A program made the position numbers and the translations under genes. This document shows positions 55,775 to 64,000 of a DNA stretch of 64,000 nt, one piece after another. Numbering within the stretch: position 1 is the stretch's first letter; each line of letters starts with the position of its first letter. A model generated the notes under the pieces. That model had not been told where the DNA came from, made no database searches, and saw only the letters and a program-made list of their open reading frames with translations. Location: NCBI RefSeq assembly GCF_005877885.1, contig NZ_VCHY01000014.1, positions 62,001 to 126,000 on the forward strand. The letters run 5' to 3'. This stretch comes from Labilibacter sediminis (GTDB lineage: Bacteria; Bacteroidota; Bacteroidia; Bacteroidales; Marinilabiliaceae).

Positions 55775-55975
55775 TCTGTCACAGGTTTAGACACCACAAG
55801 TTCCACCCATGGTTATTAGAGTTAAATCCCTTTAGGATTGGTATAGCGCAAAATAACCGCGAGGCGGTTCAACAATAATAACCAGGGGTGACAACCCGTG
55901 GTATTGGCAACGTACGAACACAACCCTGAAATGGGTTGAACTTTCCCACAAGATTATACATCTAATTGTGACAGA
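55775..55975. repeat. MITE-like dispersed repeat, copy B
   Basis: Perfect terminal inverted repeats TCTGTCACA (55775-55783) and TGTGACAGA (55967-55975) enclose about 200 bases with internal hairpins (AACCGC/GCGGTT, CAACCC/GGGTTG). The central 100 bases match copy A at 54453-54551. There is no ORF inside. Confidence 0.75.
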
Positions 55976-56326
55976 GCCAAATTTATTGATAAAACAGCAA
56001 TTTCTCTGGCAGTGTTGCAATGGCATTTAATAAACAGAATGACTAAATTATAAGTGTAATATTAAATTAGGATACTAAGGTGTAACAATGCGTTTTTTTA
56101 ATGAGACTTTTTTTTCTTCTCATTTCAAAATAATAACTCATTTAATCTCGGTTTGTATAGAAGAATGATTTATCATGTAGATAACCTTGCTGGAGGTGTT
56201 AAGTATAAGAAAAACAGTGCCTTAGGTGGTGATACTTTATGCCCCCTTAATTGATACTTTTGTCACCATGCAGATTATAGCGTTGCAGATACATTTGTTA
56301 AAGTATTTAAACAATTTTTAAAGATT
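55976..56326 (+). promoter_or_regulatory. Leader region with a -7 element for the TonB-dependent receptor
   Basis: TACTTTTG at 56255-56262 is a perfect TAnnTTTG match. GATACTTT occurs at 56231-56238 and again at 56254-56260 in part, and a CCCCC run at 56242-56246 resembles the G-run motif upstream of 45175 in reverse. No clear -33 element and no gene were seen in the rest of this 350-base stretch. Confidence 0.45.
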
Positions 56327-58654
56327 ATGAAAAAAATCAAGTCATTAATTTTAATGTTTCTTGCTTTATCAACGTTCTGTTTCGCTCAGGAAACCCAAAC
56401 AGAACAAAAGGATACAAAAGAAGAAACTAAAGAAACAAAAAAAGAGACAGAGGAAAAGCAAGACACAAAAAATGTAATGCTTAATGCCGAAAGTAACCAA
56501 GGACCTCGTGTAATTAATGTTGGATTGCCAGGAATGGATTTATCTATTTATGAGGATGGTCTACCAGTAGTGCCATATTTTTGGCCTCAGAACCCATTAA
56601 CCATATGGCGATACGATCAAAGTATCCAACGTATTAACCTGGCAAGTTTTTCTGAGAATGCATTAATTGCAGGTAAAACAGGTTATTTAATTGATACCTA
56701 CTCACGTCAAGGTGGTCGAAAATTCAGAGGTTATGCTTCTTTACGTACTAATGTTTTTGGATTTTATAATGGAGAGTTGAATCTCTCAGGCCCTATTAAA
56801 AATGACTGGTACTATAGTGTAAGTGCCAATTATGCAGATGACCCGGGTTATCGTAAATCTATTCCGGATATTAATAGCACTAATCTTCTTTTGAAAGGAT
56901 TTATCACTAAAAAATTCAAAAACAAAAAGGGGGAACTCCTATTTGGTGTAAAGCATGATTATGCTAACGGTAACAATAACGTGTATGTTCCTTTTATTTA
57001 TAAAAAAGGTGGCGATTATGAGCAGGTAGAAGGTTTTGATGTATTACGCGACTCTTATTTTCCTCGTGATACTAAAGTAAATGCCCTTAACAGGTTAGAT
57101 GGTACAGAAAGTGAAGTTGACATGGCGAATTCAATGATAACTAAAACTTTTGCCTACGATTTTGGAGTTAAATATAACTTTGATAATGGTTGGAAACTGA
57201 ATTTCCGTAACCGTTTGCATAAGGCTGACGTTTCCATATCAGTAGTAAGACCTCTAGGGGGAGCATTTGAGAGTGCAAATATCAAAGATGAACTGCGTAT
57301 ACAAGGACCTTTTCCTATCAACCTTACTTATGCAGATGATGGCTCAATATTTGATAATCCTAACGGATTAGTACAAATGACGGCGCACTCGTATAATAAT
57401 CCTATGGATTATACCACGTTTTCCAGTCGTTTTGAGATGACCAAAAAGCAAGGGAATCATAGTTATCGTATTGGTTCCATGTTTATGTATGAAAATCAAG
57501 ATGAGTTTGTAACTAATAATACAGTTTTCCTTCACGAAGTAGCTCCTGATCCACGTAAGATTGATTTAACATTGCTATTACCACCGGCGTATGGAGGTCC
57601 TAATAAAATAACGGATAACGGTCAGTTACCCCATAATGGCACTTTTAGCTATATTGATGGTTCTCGTTCTGATATTGGAGTATATTTTTCAGATAAGTGG
57701 GAAGTTTCGCCAGTATTCACATTGGGTTATGGTGGTCGGTTGAATTATCGTTGGTATGATGCATGGTCAGCAGATAGTGAAACTCCCTTAGATCTAAAGA
57801 ATGGAGAAACGATTAAAGACCGTGAATTAAGACATGTTGACGATGAGATCATGTATTGGCAGGGATACATTAACGGGGAATATAAATTGAGCAAATTAAC
57901 AGGATTCCTGTTTGAAGCAACTAAAAATGAAATTACACCTATACTAAATGAATTTTCTATAAGTACAGTGAGTACAGAAAAGAGACAACCTATTTATTCT
58001 GCGAAATTTGGAGTTTTCTACAATCATCCTAAAATTAATGTGGTAAGTAGTATAGATTATATCACAAAGAAAAATGATTTACAACCTATGGGAATACTGA
58101 TACCTGGAGGTCAAGGCCAAAAGGAGAACTTTAAAATTTATCATGACCTGGAAACTATGGGTTGGGTTACTGATGTGATTGTAAAACCGTTTAAGAATTT
58201 TGAATTGCATACGATGTTTACTTTGCAAAAGCCAAAGTATGATAATTTTGAATTTGAAACATCCTGGGGTGAATCTTTTAATTTTAATGGAAAAGTACCA
58301 GGAGGTATTTCTGAAGTATTGGTTGAAATAGACCCAAGCGCTTATTTCTTAAAACGTAAGTTAAAAGCATGGGCAAGCTTTAGATACTTTAGTAAGCAAT
58401 ATGCTTCGTTTAGTAACCTGCTTTATTATAAACCACGTTGGGAATCATTTGCAGGTTTAGATTATAAGTTCTCAAGAAAATTGTCTGCTGAAATAAAGGT
58501 ATATAACCTGGCAAATTTTGCCGGAATGAAAGGTTCTATCCAAAATGATACGCAATATAACGAAGGTAACTTAGATACTATCTATGGTACTCCTCAGTCT
58601 GGTGAAACCATGTTACCTCGCCATGCAGAGTTAAAAATTAGTTATAAGTTCTAA
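56327..58654 (+). CDS. TonB-dependent receptor without a SusD partner
   Basis: The 775-residue outer-membrane protein has a signal peptide ending near 'FCFAQ', then a low-complexity Lys/Glu/Thr-rich stretch (about residues 22-48). A short plug-like region follows ('LPGMDLSIYEDGLPVVP', 'SRQGGRKFRGYASLRTN'), then a long beta-barrel with 'SDIGVYFSDKWEVSPVFTLGYGG' and a C-terminal 'HAELKISYKF' ending in Phe. It lacks the SusC N-terminal domain and signature, and no SusD gene is adjacent. It could import a small oligosaccharide or other ligand released by the surrounding enzymes. It precedes the second sulfatase. Confidence 0.88.
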   Translation: MKKIKSLILMFLALSTFCFAQETQTEQKDTKEETKETKKETEEKQDTKNVMLNAESNQGPRVINVGLPGMDLSIYEDGLPVVPYFWPQNPLTIWRYDQSIQRINLASFSENALIAGKTGYLIDTYSRQGGRKFRGYASLRTNVFGFYNGELNLSGPIKNDWYYSVSANYADDPGYRKSIPDINSTNLLLKGFITKKFKNKKGELLFGVKHDYANGNNNVYVPFIYKKGGDYEQVEGFDVLRDSYFPRDTKVNALNRLDGTESEVDMANSMITKTFAYDFGVKYNFDNGWKLNFRNRLHKADVSISVVRPLGGAFESANIKDELRIQGPFPINLTYADDGSIFDNPNGLVQMTAHSYNNPMDYTTFSSRFEMTKKQGNHSYRIGSMFMYENQDEFVTNNTVFLHEVAPDPRKIDLTLLLPPAYGGPNKITDNGQLPHNGTFSYIDGSRSDIGVYFSDKWEVSPVFTLGYGGRLNYRWYDAWSADSETPLDLKNGETIKDRELRHVDDEIMYWQGYINGEYKLSKLTGFLFEATKNEITPILNEFSISTVSTEKRQPIYSAKFGVFYNHPKINVVSSIDYITKKNDLQPMGILIPGGQGQKENFKIYHDLETMGWVTDVIVKPFKNFELHTMFTLQKPKYDNFEFETSWGESFNFNGKVPGGISEVLVEIDPSAYFLKRKLKAWASFRYFSKQYASFSNLLYYKPRWESFAGLDYKFSRKLSAEIKVYNLANFAGMKGSIQNDTQYNEGNLDTIYGTPQSGETMLPRHAELKISYKF

Positions 58655-58666
58655 ATATCTTATTGT

Positions 58667-58694
58667 TTGAGAGCTCCATTTAAAGAGCTCTCAA
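58667..58694 (+). terminator. Hairpin after the TonB-dependent receptor gene
   Basis: TTGAGAGCTC (58667-58676) pairs perfectly with GAGCTCTCAA (58685-58694) around an 8-base loop, 12 bases after the stop. The U-tail is weak, so it may also stabilise the mRNA end. Confidence 0.6.
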
Positions 58695-58865
58695 GCATCT
58701 TTAATTACATTAAATATGCCATGTGATTAACGCAGCATTTAAGGTATAAAATACAATACCTTAAGTGTATTGAGTTCTATAAAGTATCATCTATTGATAA
58801 ATTTTTGAGGAGAAAATCTTAAGGGGCATTTCTAGCTTTAATAAAATATATCTGAATTTCCGGGA

Positions 58866-60521
58866 ATGAGAAAAATAATTATATCATTAAGTATTATTGT
58901 GCTTGCTTTATCTGCATGTACACAAAAAGAAGAAAATTACAATATTTTGTGGTTATCTGTAGAAGATATTAGTCCCTTAATTTCTGAGTATGGGGTTAAT
59001 ACTGCAGAAACACCTAATATATCACGATTGGCTACAGAAGGTATTCGATTTACAAATGCCTATGCAACAGAGGGAGTATGTGCTCCAAGCCGCTCATCGA
59101 TTATTACTGCTATGCATCCTGCAAGTATTGGAACGGAGCATATGCGCACCGCTATGACTCATGTTACATATCGCTCTCCTGAAAGAGAAAGTCTTTTTAA
59201 TAAAAAAACTAATGATATTAATGGTAAGAAAATACCACCATACTCAGCTGTTTTACCTGCTGAAGTAAAGTGTTTTTCAGAGTACATCAGAGCCAATGAT
59301 TATTATTGTACCAACAGTGTAAAAACAGATTACCAGTTTGCTTGTCCTATTACAGCCTGGGATGAAAGTTCGCCTGAAGCGCACTGGAAAAACAGACCCG
59401 AAGGGAAACCATTTTTTTCCGTAATAAACTTTATCGATACACACGAATCACAAGTATGGGGAAGGGCAAAAAATCCTATGCTTGTGAACAAAGATGAGGT
59501 TCGTGTGCCGGAGTATTACCCGGACAATGAAATTGTGCGCACTGATGTAGCCAGGGTATATTCAAACATCGAAGAGTTAGATCAAAAAATAGGTCAAACA
59601 TTAGCCGAACTGGAAGCTGATGGCTTATTGGATAAAACCATTATTTTCTTTTGGAGCGATCACGGAGGACCTTTATTAAGGCAAAAACGTGCAGTAAATA
59701 ACTCAGGTCTTCATGTACCGCTAATCGTTCGATTCCCTGATGGAAATGGAGCCGGAACAACCTGTGAAGACTTAGTTTCTTTAATGGATCTTGGGCCGAC
59801 TGTTATGTCTCTTTTGGGAATAAAACCACCAGAATATATGCAAGGTCGTGCCTTTTTAGGGAAATATAAAGAAGAGGAAAAACGGAAATATATATTCGGA
59901 GGTTCGGGGCGTTTTGATGCGCAAAACGATTTTCGCCGTTCAGTATTGAATGACCGTTATGTGTATATCCGTAACTTCTATCCGGAGATACCGGAAGTAT
60001 TAAATAATAAGTACCGTAAACAACTGGCTAGTGTTCGCGAAATGTATCGCTTAAATGCACTTGATTCGCTCGAAGGGGCACCGGCTCGTTTGTTTGCGCC
60101 CACAAAAGCAGAGGAAGAGTTTTATGATCTTCAATCAGATCCGGATGAGGTGAACAATCAGATAAATAATCCGGAATATGAGTCAATTATCTCTGAAATG
60201 CGTGATGCTTTAAAAAACTGGCAAAACGAAATTGACGATACTGGGTTCTTGCCGGAATACGAGCTTGTAAATATGATGTGGCCGGGAATGAAACAGCCTG
60301 TAACGGAACCGGTTGTAATAGATGAAAGAAGAGGGGAATTGACCCTCTCAAGTCCAACTCCGGGCGCTTCGATTGGATATCAGTTGAATAAAAAAATTGG
60401 TTCAAATAATTGGGACTTGTATTATCAACCTTTAAAATTAACCCCAGGAGACACTTTAGTGACAAGAGCTATCCGAATTGGTTATAAACACAGTCAACCA
60501 GTGCAGTATATACAGAAATAA
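58866..60521 (+). CDS. S1-family sulfatase, lipoprotein
   Basis: This 551-residue sulfatase has a type II signal ending at 'LALSAC' (Cys18). The active-site motif 'CAPSRSSIIT' carries Cys72 for formylglycine formation. 'NILWLSVEDIS' replaces the usual 'NILFIMADD' at the metal site, keeping Glu-Asp. 'FFWSDHGGPLLRQK' and a C-terminal 'YDLQSDPDEVNNQI' are family traits. The C-terminal 100 residues include a segment with 'LTLSSPTPGASIGYQLN', like a chitobiase-type C-terminal fold. It differs clearly from the 50040 enzyme, so the two probably act on different sulfate positions. A GH3 gene follows after 24 bases. Confidence 0.94.
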   Translation: MRKIIISLSIIVLALSACTQKEENYNILWLSVEDISPLISEYGVNTAETPNISRLATEGIRFTNAYATEGVCAPSRSSIITAMHPASIGTEHMRTAMTHVTYRSPERESLFNKKTNDINGKKIPPYSAVLPAEVKCFSEYIRANDYYCTNSVKTDYQFACPITAWDESSPEAHWKNRPEGKPFFSVINFIDTHESQVWGRAKNPMLVNKDEVRVPEYYPDNEIVRTDVARVYSNIEELDQKIGQTLAELEADGLLDKTIIFFWSDHGGPLLRQKRAVNNSGLHVPLIVRFPDGNGAGTTCEDLVSLMDLGPTVMSLLGIKPPEYMQGRAFLGKYKEEEKRKYIFGGSGRFDAQNDFRRSVLNDRYVYIRNFYPEIPEVLNNKYRKQLASVREMYRLNALDSLEGAPARLFAPTKAEEEFYDLQSDPDEVNNQINNPEYESIISEMRDALKNWQNEIDDTGFLPEYELVNMMWPGMKQPVTEPVVIDERRGELTLSSPTPGASIGYQLNKKIGSNNWDLYYQPLKLTPGDTLVTRAIRIGYKHSQPVQYIQK

Positions 60522-60545
60522 ACCGTGTTGTAGAGTATTAGTGTT

Positions 60546-62762
60546 ATGAGAAGTATTAAAGAAAAATTATCACTGCTAGCAATTGTTGGTCTGGTATTGA
60601 TGGGGGGATTTAAGTTATCTGCCCAATCAAAAGTAGAATATAAGAAACCACTTTCAGAGTTTAATGAGGCTCCGAAAGGTGCAATTTATACAGATGTAAA
60701 TAAAACACCTGAAGAAAGAACTCAAGATCTTTTAGAGCATTTAACGTTCGACGAACTTTTAACCTTATTTGGGGGCTACAAGCATTTTCACATTGCCGGT
60801 GTACCACGTTTGGGTTTACGACCTCTTACTATGGCAGATGCAGGGCAGGGAATTCGCTCTGTTCCCAAAACACGTATTAAAGCTACGTCATATCCGTCTA
60901 CTGTTGCGCTGGCTGCCACCTGGAATCCTGAAGTTGCTAATTTAATGGGGACTTCACTGGGTAACGAATGTCGTTTATGGGGAGTTGATATTTTACTTGG
61001 GCCAGGTATTAACATGCAGCGCTTGTCTGTTAGTGGACGTAATTTTGAGTACATGGGAGAAGATCCTTTGTTGACCTCAAAAATGGTTGTTGAGTATGTA
61101 AAAGGTGTACAAAGTAAAAATGTGATTGCAACGGCAAAGCACTTTATTGGTAACGATCAGGAATTTTGCCGCCATATTTCTGATTCTCATATTGATGAAC
61201 GTACACTTCGTGAAATATATTTTCCGGCTTGGAAAGCAGTAATTCAGGAAGGTGGACTGAAAGGTATTATGGCAGGTAACAACGCTTGCAATGGTATACA
61301 TGGCTCTATGGATGAGCAATATTTGCAAAATGTAGTGCGAGAAGAATGGGGATTTACGGGTATAACAATGACCGATTGGCAGAACACCAATTATTTCCCC
61401 AAAAGCCAGTACTTGTTTCTAAATTCAGGAATGTCGTTGCTTATGCCCAATAACGAATCATTTATGAAATTCCTGACAGGGCATCTTAAACAATACCCAC
61501 ATAAAAAAGATGAAGTAATAGAGATACTTAAGCAAAAGGTTTATTCCAACTTACTACCGGTATTTGAAAGTGGCTTATATGATATGCCTTTAACTGATAA
61601 AACTCTCGAATCAGAATTGCCAAATAACAAGGTCAATGCACGTACTGTTGCCGAAGAAGCCATTACACTCTTAAAAAATGAGGATAATATTTTACCTCTA
61701 TCCCGTAAAAGTAAGGTTTTGTTAATGGGTGAAGTAAAAGAAAGGCACAGTGGTTTCGGTAGTGGATTTGTTAGAGGTTATGATCATGTCAGTTATGCTG
61801 ATGGTTTAGCATCACAAGGTAATAAGTTAACAGTAAGTCCGGATTTTAACGAAGAGCAAATTAAAAATGCCGATGTTATTATTTACAATCTGAATATACT
61901 TGGAAGTGAAGGTAAAGATATCCCGTTTGAAGAAGGTAGGAATAATGAAATAGCTAAAGTAGCAGCTATTAATCCCAATGTTGTGGTTGTGATAAATGCA
62001 GCCAATGGTTTACCTATGCCATGGTTAGAGGATGTTAAAGGAGTGCTTTGGTGTTACTTTTTAGGACAAGAACGAGGCAATGCACTGGCAAATGTGATGT
62101 ATGGAAAAGTAAATCCATCAGGTAAGTTGCCATTTACCTTAGAAGAAGATTTTGCTGATTCTTGTGATCCTGATTTTAACCATATTGGAGGTAAACCATT
62201 TTGGGATGGAGACAATACCAAATATAAAAACTACTGGTTACAAAATGGAGAAGAGGTAAGAGCAAGTCAGCAGTTTAGAGATAACATTCGCCCATTCCAA
62301 TTAATTCCAATCAATTACGATGAAGGTGTGTTTATGGGTTATCGTTGGTGGGACAAAACCGGAAGTCCTATTTACTTTCCTTTCGGACATGGTTTATCTT
62401 ATACTAACTTCCAATATGAGGATATTAAAATTTCAAAGGAAAATATATCAGGTGATGAAGAGTTGGTTGTAAGCTTTACACTAAAAAATACAGGAAAAGT
62501 AACAGGAAAAGAAGTGGTACAATTATATATCGCCGATAAGGAAAGCAGTGTTGAACGCCCGGTAAAAGAATTGAAACACTTCGAAAAAGTTGAGTTGAAA
62601 GCACGCGGGAGCAAAACTGTTTCATTTACAATTAAGAAACAAGACCTTGCTTTCTGGGACGAGCAAATAGCTGGCTGGAAAGTTGAACCAGGCGAATTTG
62701 AAATACTAATTGGTTCTTCATCGCGTGATATTCGTTTAAATAAAAGCTTTAGCTATGAGTAA
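60546..62762 (+). CDS. GH3 family glycoside hydrolase
   Basis: A secreted GH3 enzyme of 738 residues, with signal peptide ending near 'GFKLSAQ'. The barrel holds 'GPGINMQRLSVSGRNFEYMG' and 'TAKHFIGNDQEFCR', the nucleophile is Asp277 in 'MTDWQNT', and the C-terminal part ends with a fibronectin-like domain ('LVVSFTLKNTGKVTGKEVVQ'). The 'SGRNFEYMGEDP' type is seen in beta-glucosidases. It differs from the first GH3, which has SDF at the nucleophile. It overlaps the next gene by eight bases, so translation is coupled. Substrate unknown; context suggests sulfated heteroglycan fragments. Confidence 0.95.
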   Translation: MRSIKEKLSLLAIVGLVLMGGFKLSAQSKVEYKKPLSEFNEAPKGAIYTDVNKTPEERTQDLLEHLTFDELLTLFGGYKHFHIAGVPRLGLRPLTMADAGQGIRSVPKTRIKATSYPSTVALAATWNPEVANLMGTSLGNECRLWGVDILLGPGINMQRLSVSGRNFEYMGEDPLLTSKMVVEYVKGVQSKNVIATAKHFIGNDQEFCRHISDSHIDERTLREIYFPAWKAVIQEGGLKGIMAGNNACNGIHGSMDEQYLQNVVREEWGFTGITMTDWQNTNYFPKSQYLFLNSGMSLLMPNNESFMKFLTGHLKQYPHKKDEVIEILKQKVYSNLLPVFESGLYDMPLTDKTLESELPNNKVNARTVAEEAITLLKNEDNILPLSRKSKVLLMGEVKERHSGFGSGFVRGYDHVSYADGLASQGNKLTVSPDFNEEQIKNADVIIYNLNILGSEGKDIPFEEGRNNEIAKVAAINPNVVVVINAANGLPMPWLEDVKGVLWCYFLGQERGNALANVMYGKVNPSGKLPFTLEEDFADSCDPDFNHIGGKPFWDGDNTKYKNYWLQNGEEVRASQQFRDNIRPFQLIPINYDEGVFMGYRWWDKTGSPIYFPFGHGLSYTNFQYEDIKISKENISGDEELVVSFTLKNTGKVTGKEVVQLYIADKESSVERPVKELKHFEKVELKARGSKTVSFTIKKQDLAFWDEQIAGWKVEPGEFEILIGSSSRDIRLNKSFSYE

Positions 62763-63774
62763 GAATAAGATAAATGTATTATTAACTGGAGCTTCTGGTT
62801 CGGTTGGTCGCGAAGCGTTAAAAATGCTTAGTAAAGAGCAAGATAGGTTTGATGTTACAGTATTTGATGTTAAATCGAAGCTATCCTTGAAGATGCTTGC
62901 TCCTTATAAAGATAGTATTGAGATTGTGTATGGAGATATCACCAAGGAACAGGATGTAAAAGCAGTATGTTTAAATAAGGATGTTGTGATTCATCTGGCG
63001 GCGATTATTCCACCCTTAGCCGATGAAAAACCAAGGCTTGCAGAGGCTGTAAATACTCAAGGTACTTTGCATTTAATTAATAATCTGGAAGCTTTGTCTC
63101 CAAAAGCTTTTTTCTTGTATAGTTCATCAGTTTCTGTTTATGGCGATCGAATAGATAATCCAAATATCTATGTTGCTGATCCTCTTCAACCTAGTGAAGG
63201 TGATGAATATGCTGTAACAAAGATAAAATCAGAGGAAATCATACGCAATTGCAAATTAGATTGGAGCATTTTTCGTTTAGGGGCAATTATGGGAAATCAC
63301 AAGATTTCAAACTTAATGTTCCATCAACCGCTGGCAACTTCTATGGAAATCGCAACTCCCGAAGATACGGCTAGAGCATTTGTAAATGCTATTGATCAGA
63401 AGCATTTGTTATCTAAGAAAATATTTAACCTGGGAGGTGGGGAAAGCTGTCGAATTTCTTATGAAGATTTCATGTCTAGATCTTTTGCATTAGCAGGCCT
63501 TGGAGATGCTAAATTTCCTGAAAAGTCATTTGCCGAAAAAAACTTCCATTGTGGTTATTATATGGATGGTGATGACTTGGAAAAAATTGTGCATTTCAGA
63601 CAAGATACGCTTGAAAGTTACTTTAGAAAGGAAAAGGAAAAAATTGGTGGACTTCAGAAATTTTTCACAGCACTATTGAATAAACCAATCAAGAAGTATA
63701 TGTTAAAAATGTCTGATCCTTATAAAGCATATCATTCAAATGACAAAGAAATGATTAATCGCTATTTTAAGTGA
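62755..63774 (+). CDS. NAD-dependent epimerase/dehydratase (extended SDR)
   Basis: The 339-residue protein has the Rossmann motif 'LLTGASGSVGREAL', Asp in 'TVFDVKSK', the Ser in 'YSSSVSVYG' and an intact catalytic pair in 'EYAVTKIKSEE'. Closest in look to UDP-sugar or sugar-lactone oxidoreductases of the SDR family; the C-terminal region has 'CGYYMDGDDLEKIVHF'. The start codon overlaps the GH3 stop, so the two proteins are made from one message. There is no signal peptide, implying that it acts in the cytoplasm on an imported product of the cluster. Substrate cannot be named. Confidence 0.88.
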   Translation: MSKNKINVLLTGASGSVGREALKMLSKEQDRFDVTVFDVKSKLSLKMLAPYKDSIEIVYGDITKEQDVKAVCLNKDVVIHLAAIIPPLADEKPRLAEAVNTQGTLHLINNLEALSPKAFFLYSSSVSVYGDRIDNPNIYVADPLQPSEGDEYAVTKIKSEEIIRNCKLDWSIFRLGAIMGNHKISNLMFHQPLATSMEIATPEDTARAFVNAIDQKHLLSKKIFNLGGGESCRISYEDFMSRSFALAGLGDAKFPEKSFAEKNFHCGYYMDGDDLEKIVHFRQDTLESYFRKEKEKIGGLQKFFTALLNKPIKKYMLKMSDPYKAYHSNDKEMINRYFK

Positions 63775-63805
63775 TATGATGTATAATTAATAATAAGATT
63801 AAATC

Positions 63806-64000
63806 ATGAATAATATAAAAGCTTTAATAATAATCAGTTTTTCCATTCTTATAATTGGTAAACTGTATGCCCAGGAAAATAAAATAGAGGAGCTTGTCTC
63901 TCAGTTGACTCTAGAAGAGAAGGCGCAGTTGTGTGCAGGTGATGGAATGTGGAAAACAAACGGTATTGAACGATTGGGTATTCCGGCAATTTACATGACC
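63806..64000 (+). CDS. GH3 glycoside hydrolase, N-terminal part (cut by window edge)
   Basis: An ATG at 63806 opens a frame with no stop before the window ends. The first 65 residues include a signal peptide ending near 'KLYAQ' and then 'LVSQLTLEEKAQLCAGDGMW' and 'IERLGIPAIYMT', the start of the GH3 barrel. It would be the third GH3 in this cluster, 31 bases after the SDR gene. Only the N-terminus is visible, so length and subfamily are unknown. Confidence 0.88.
   Translation, partial: MNNIKALIIISFSILIIGKLYAQENKIEELVSQLTLEEKAQLCAGDGMWKTNGIERLGIPAIYMT

Noticed and set aside
56390-56475. Lys/Glu/Thr repeat at the N-terminus of the TonB receptor as a tandem DNA repeat
   Set aside because: The units vary in length and sequence at DNA level. 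It is a low-complexity linker, not a clean tandem repeat.

Overview
The window is AT-rich (by eye roughly one-third G+C) and almost certainly comes from a member of the Bacteroidota, probably a marine polysaccharide degrader of the Marinilabiliales type. The evidence is a SusC/SusD pair, a hybrid two-component sensor (HTCS), an ASST-like sulfotransferase, sulfatase/GH3 clusters, secreted proteins with Bacteroidota-style signal or lipobox sequences, and several exact matches to the Bacteroidota -7 promoter element (TAnnTTTG). The lineage is inferred from gene content. No rRNA, tRNA or CRISPR array was seen.

Layout. (1) 0.1-4.3 kb: a small HTH protein, then a minus-strand group: a sugar kinase fused to a RapZ C-terminal domain, a previously easy-to-miss 45-residue Cys protein, a MurU-like nucleotidyltransferase and NhaA. 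(2) 4.6-18 kb, minus strand: a polysaccharide utilization locus (PUL) with a metallophosphoesterase, GH20 hexosaminidase, PAPS-type sulfotransferase, ChrA transporter, lipoprotein, ASST-type sulfotransferase, SusD, SusC and a LacI regulator. (3) 18.2-22.8 kb, plus strand: an N-acetylhexosamine salvage operon (nucleotidyltransferase, phosphosugar mutase, NahK, GalE), separated from lacI by three perfect 12-bp palindromes. (4) 23-32.6 kb: an accessory island with small membrane proteins, an M19-like peptidase, an alpha/beta hydrolase, a trypsin-Endonuclease I fusion, integrase remnants around hipBA, and nested palindromic repeats. (5) 32.7-44.3 kb: the L-fucose catabolic cluster (AraC regulator, fucI, fucK, fucU, fucP, membrane pyrophosphatase, two-domain class II aldolase, fucO). 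(6) 45-64 kb: an HTCS-led cluster with two sulfatases, three GH3 enzymes (the last cut by the window edge), an unpaired TonB-dependent receptor, two SDR proteins and two related small secreted proteins.

How they work together. GH20 would release GlcNAc/GalNAc, which NahK phosphorylates at C1; the nucleotidyltransferase, GalE and the mutase feed it into UDP-sugar pools or glycolysis. The HTCS cluster would desulfate and depolymerize a sulfated glycan, and the fuc genes would convert fucose to dihydroxyacetone phosphate and lactaldehyde. No alpha-fucosidase lies in the window, so the link between the sulfatase/GH3 cluster and the fuc genes is by proximity only.

The best candidate for an undescribed system is the 24.9-29.9 kb trio: a divergent M19 metallopeptidase, a DUF900-like alpha/beta hydrolase and a protein joining a trypsin-like protease (H134/D179/S255) to an Endonuclease I-type nuclease. 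It sits beside hipBA and decayed integrases, which is the kind of place where conflict or defence systems are found.
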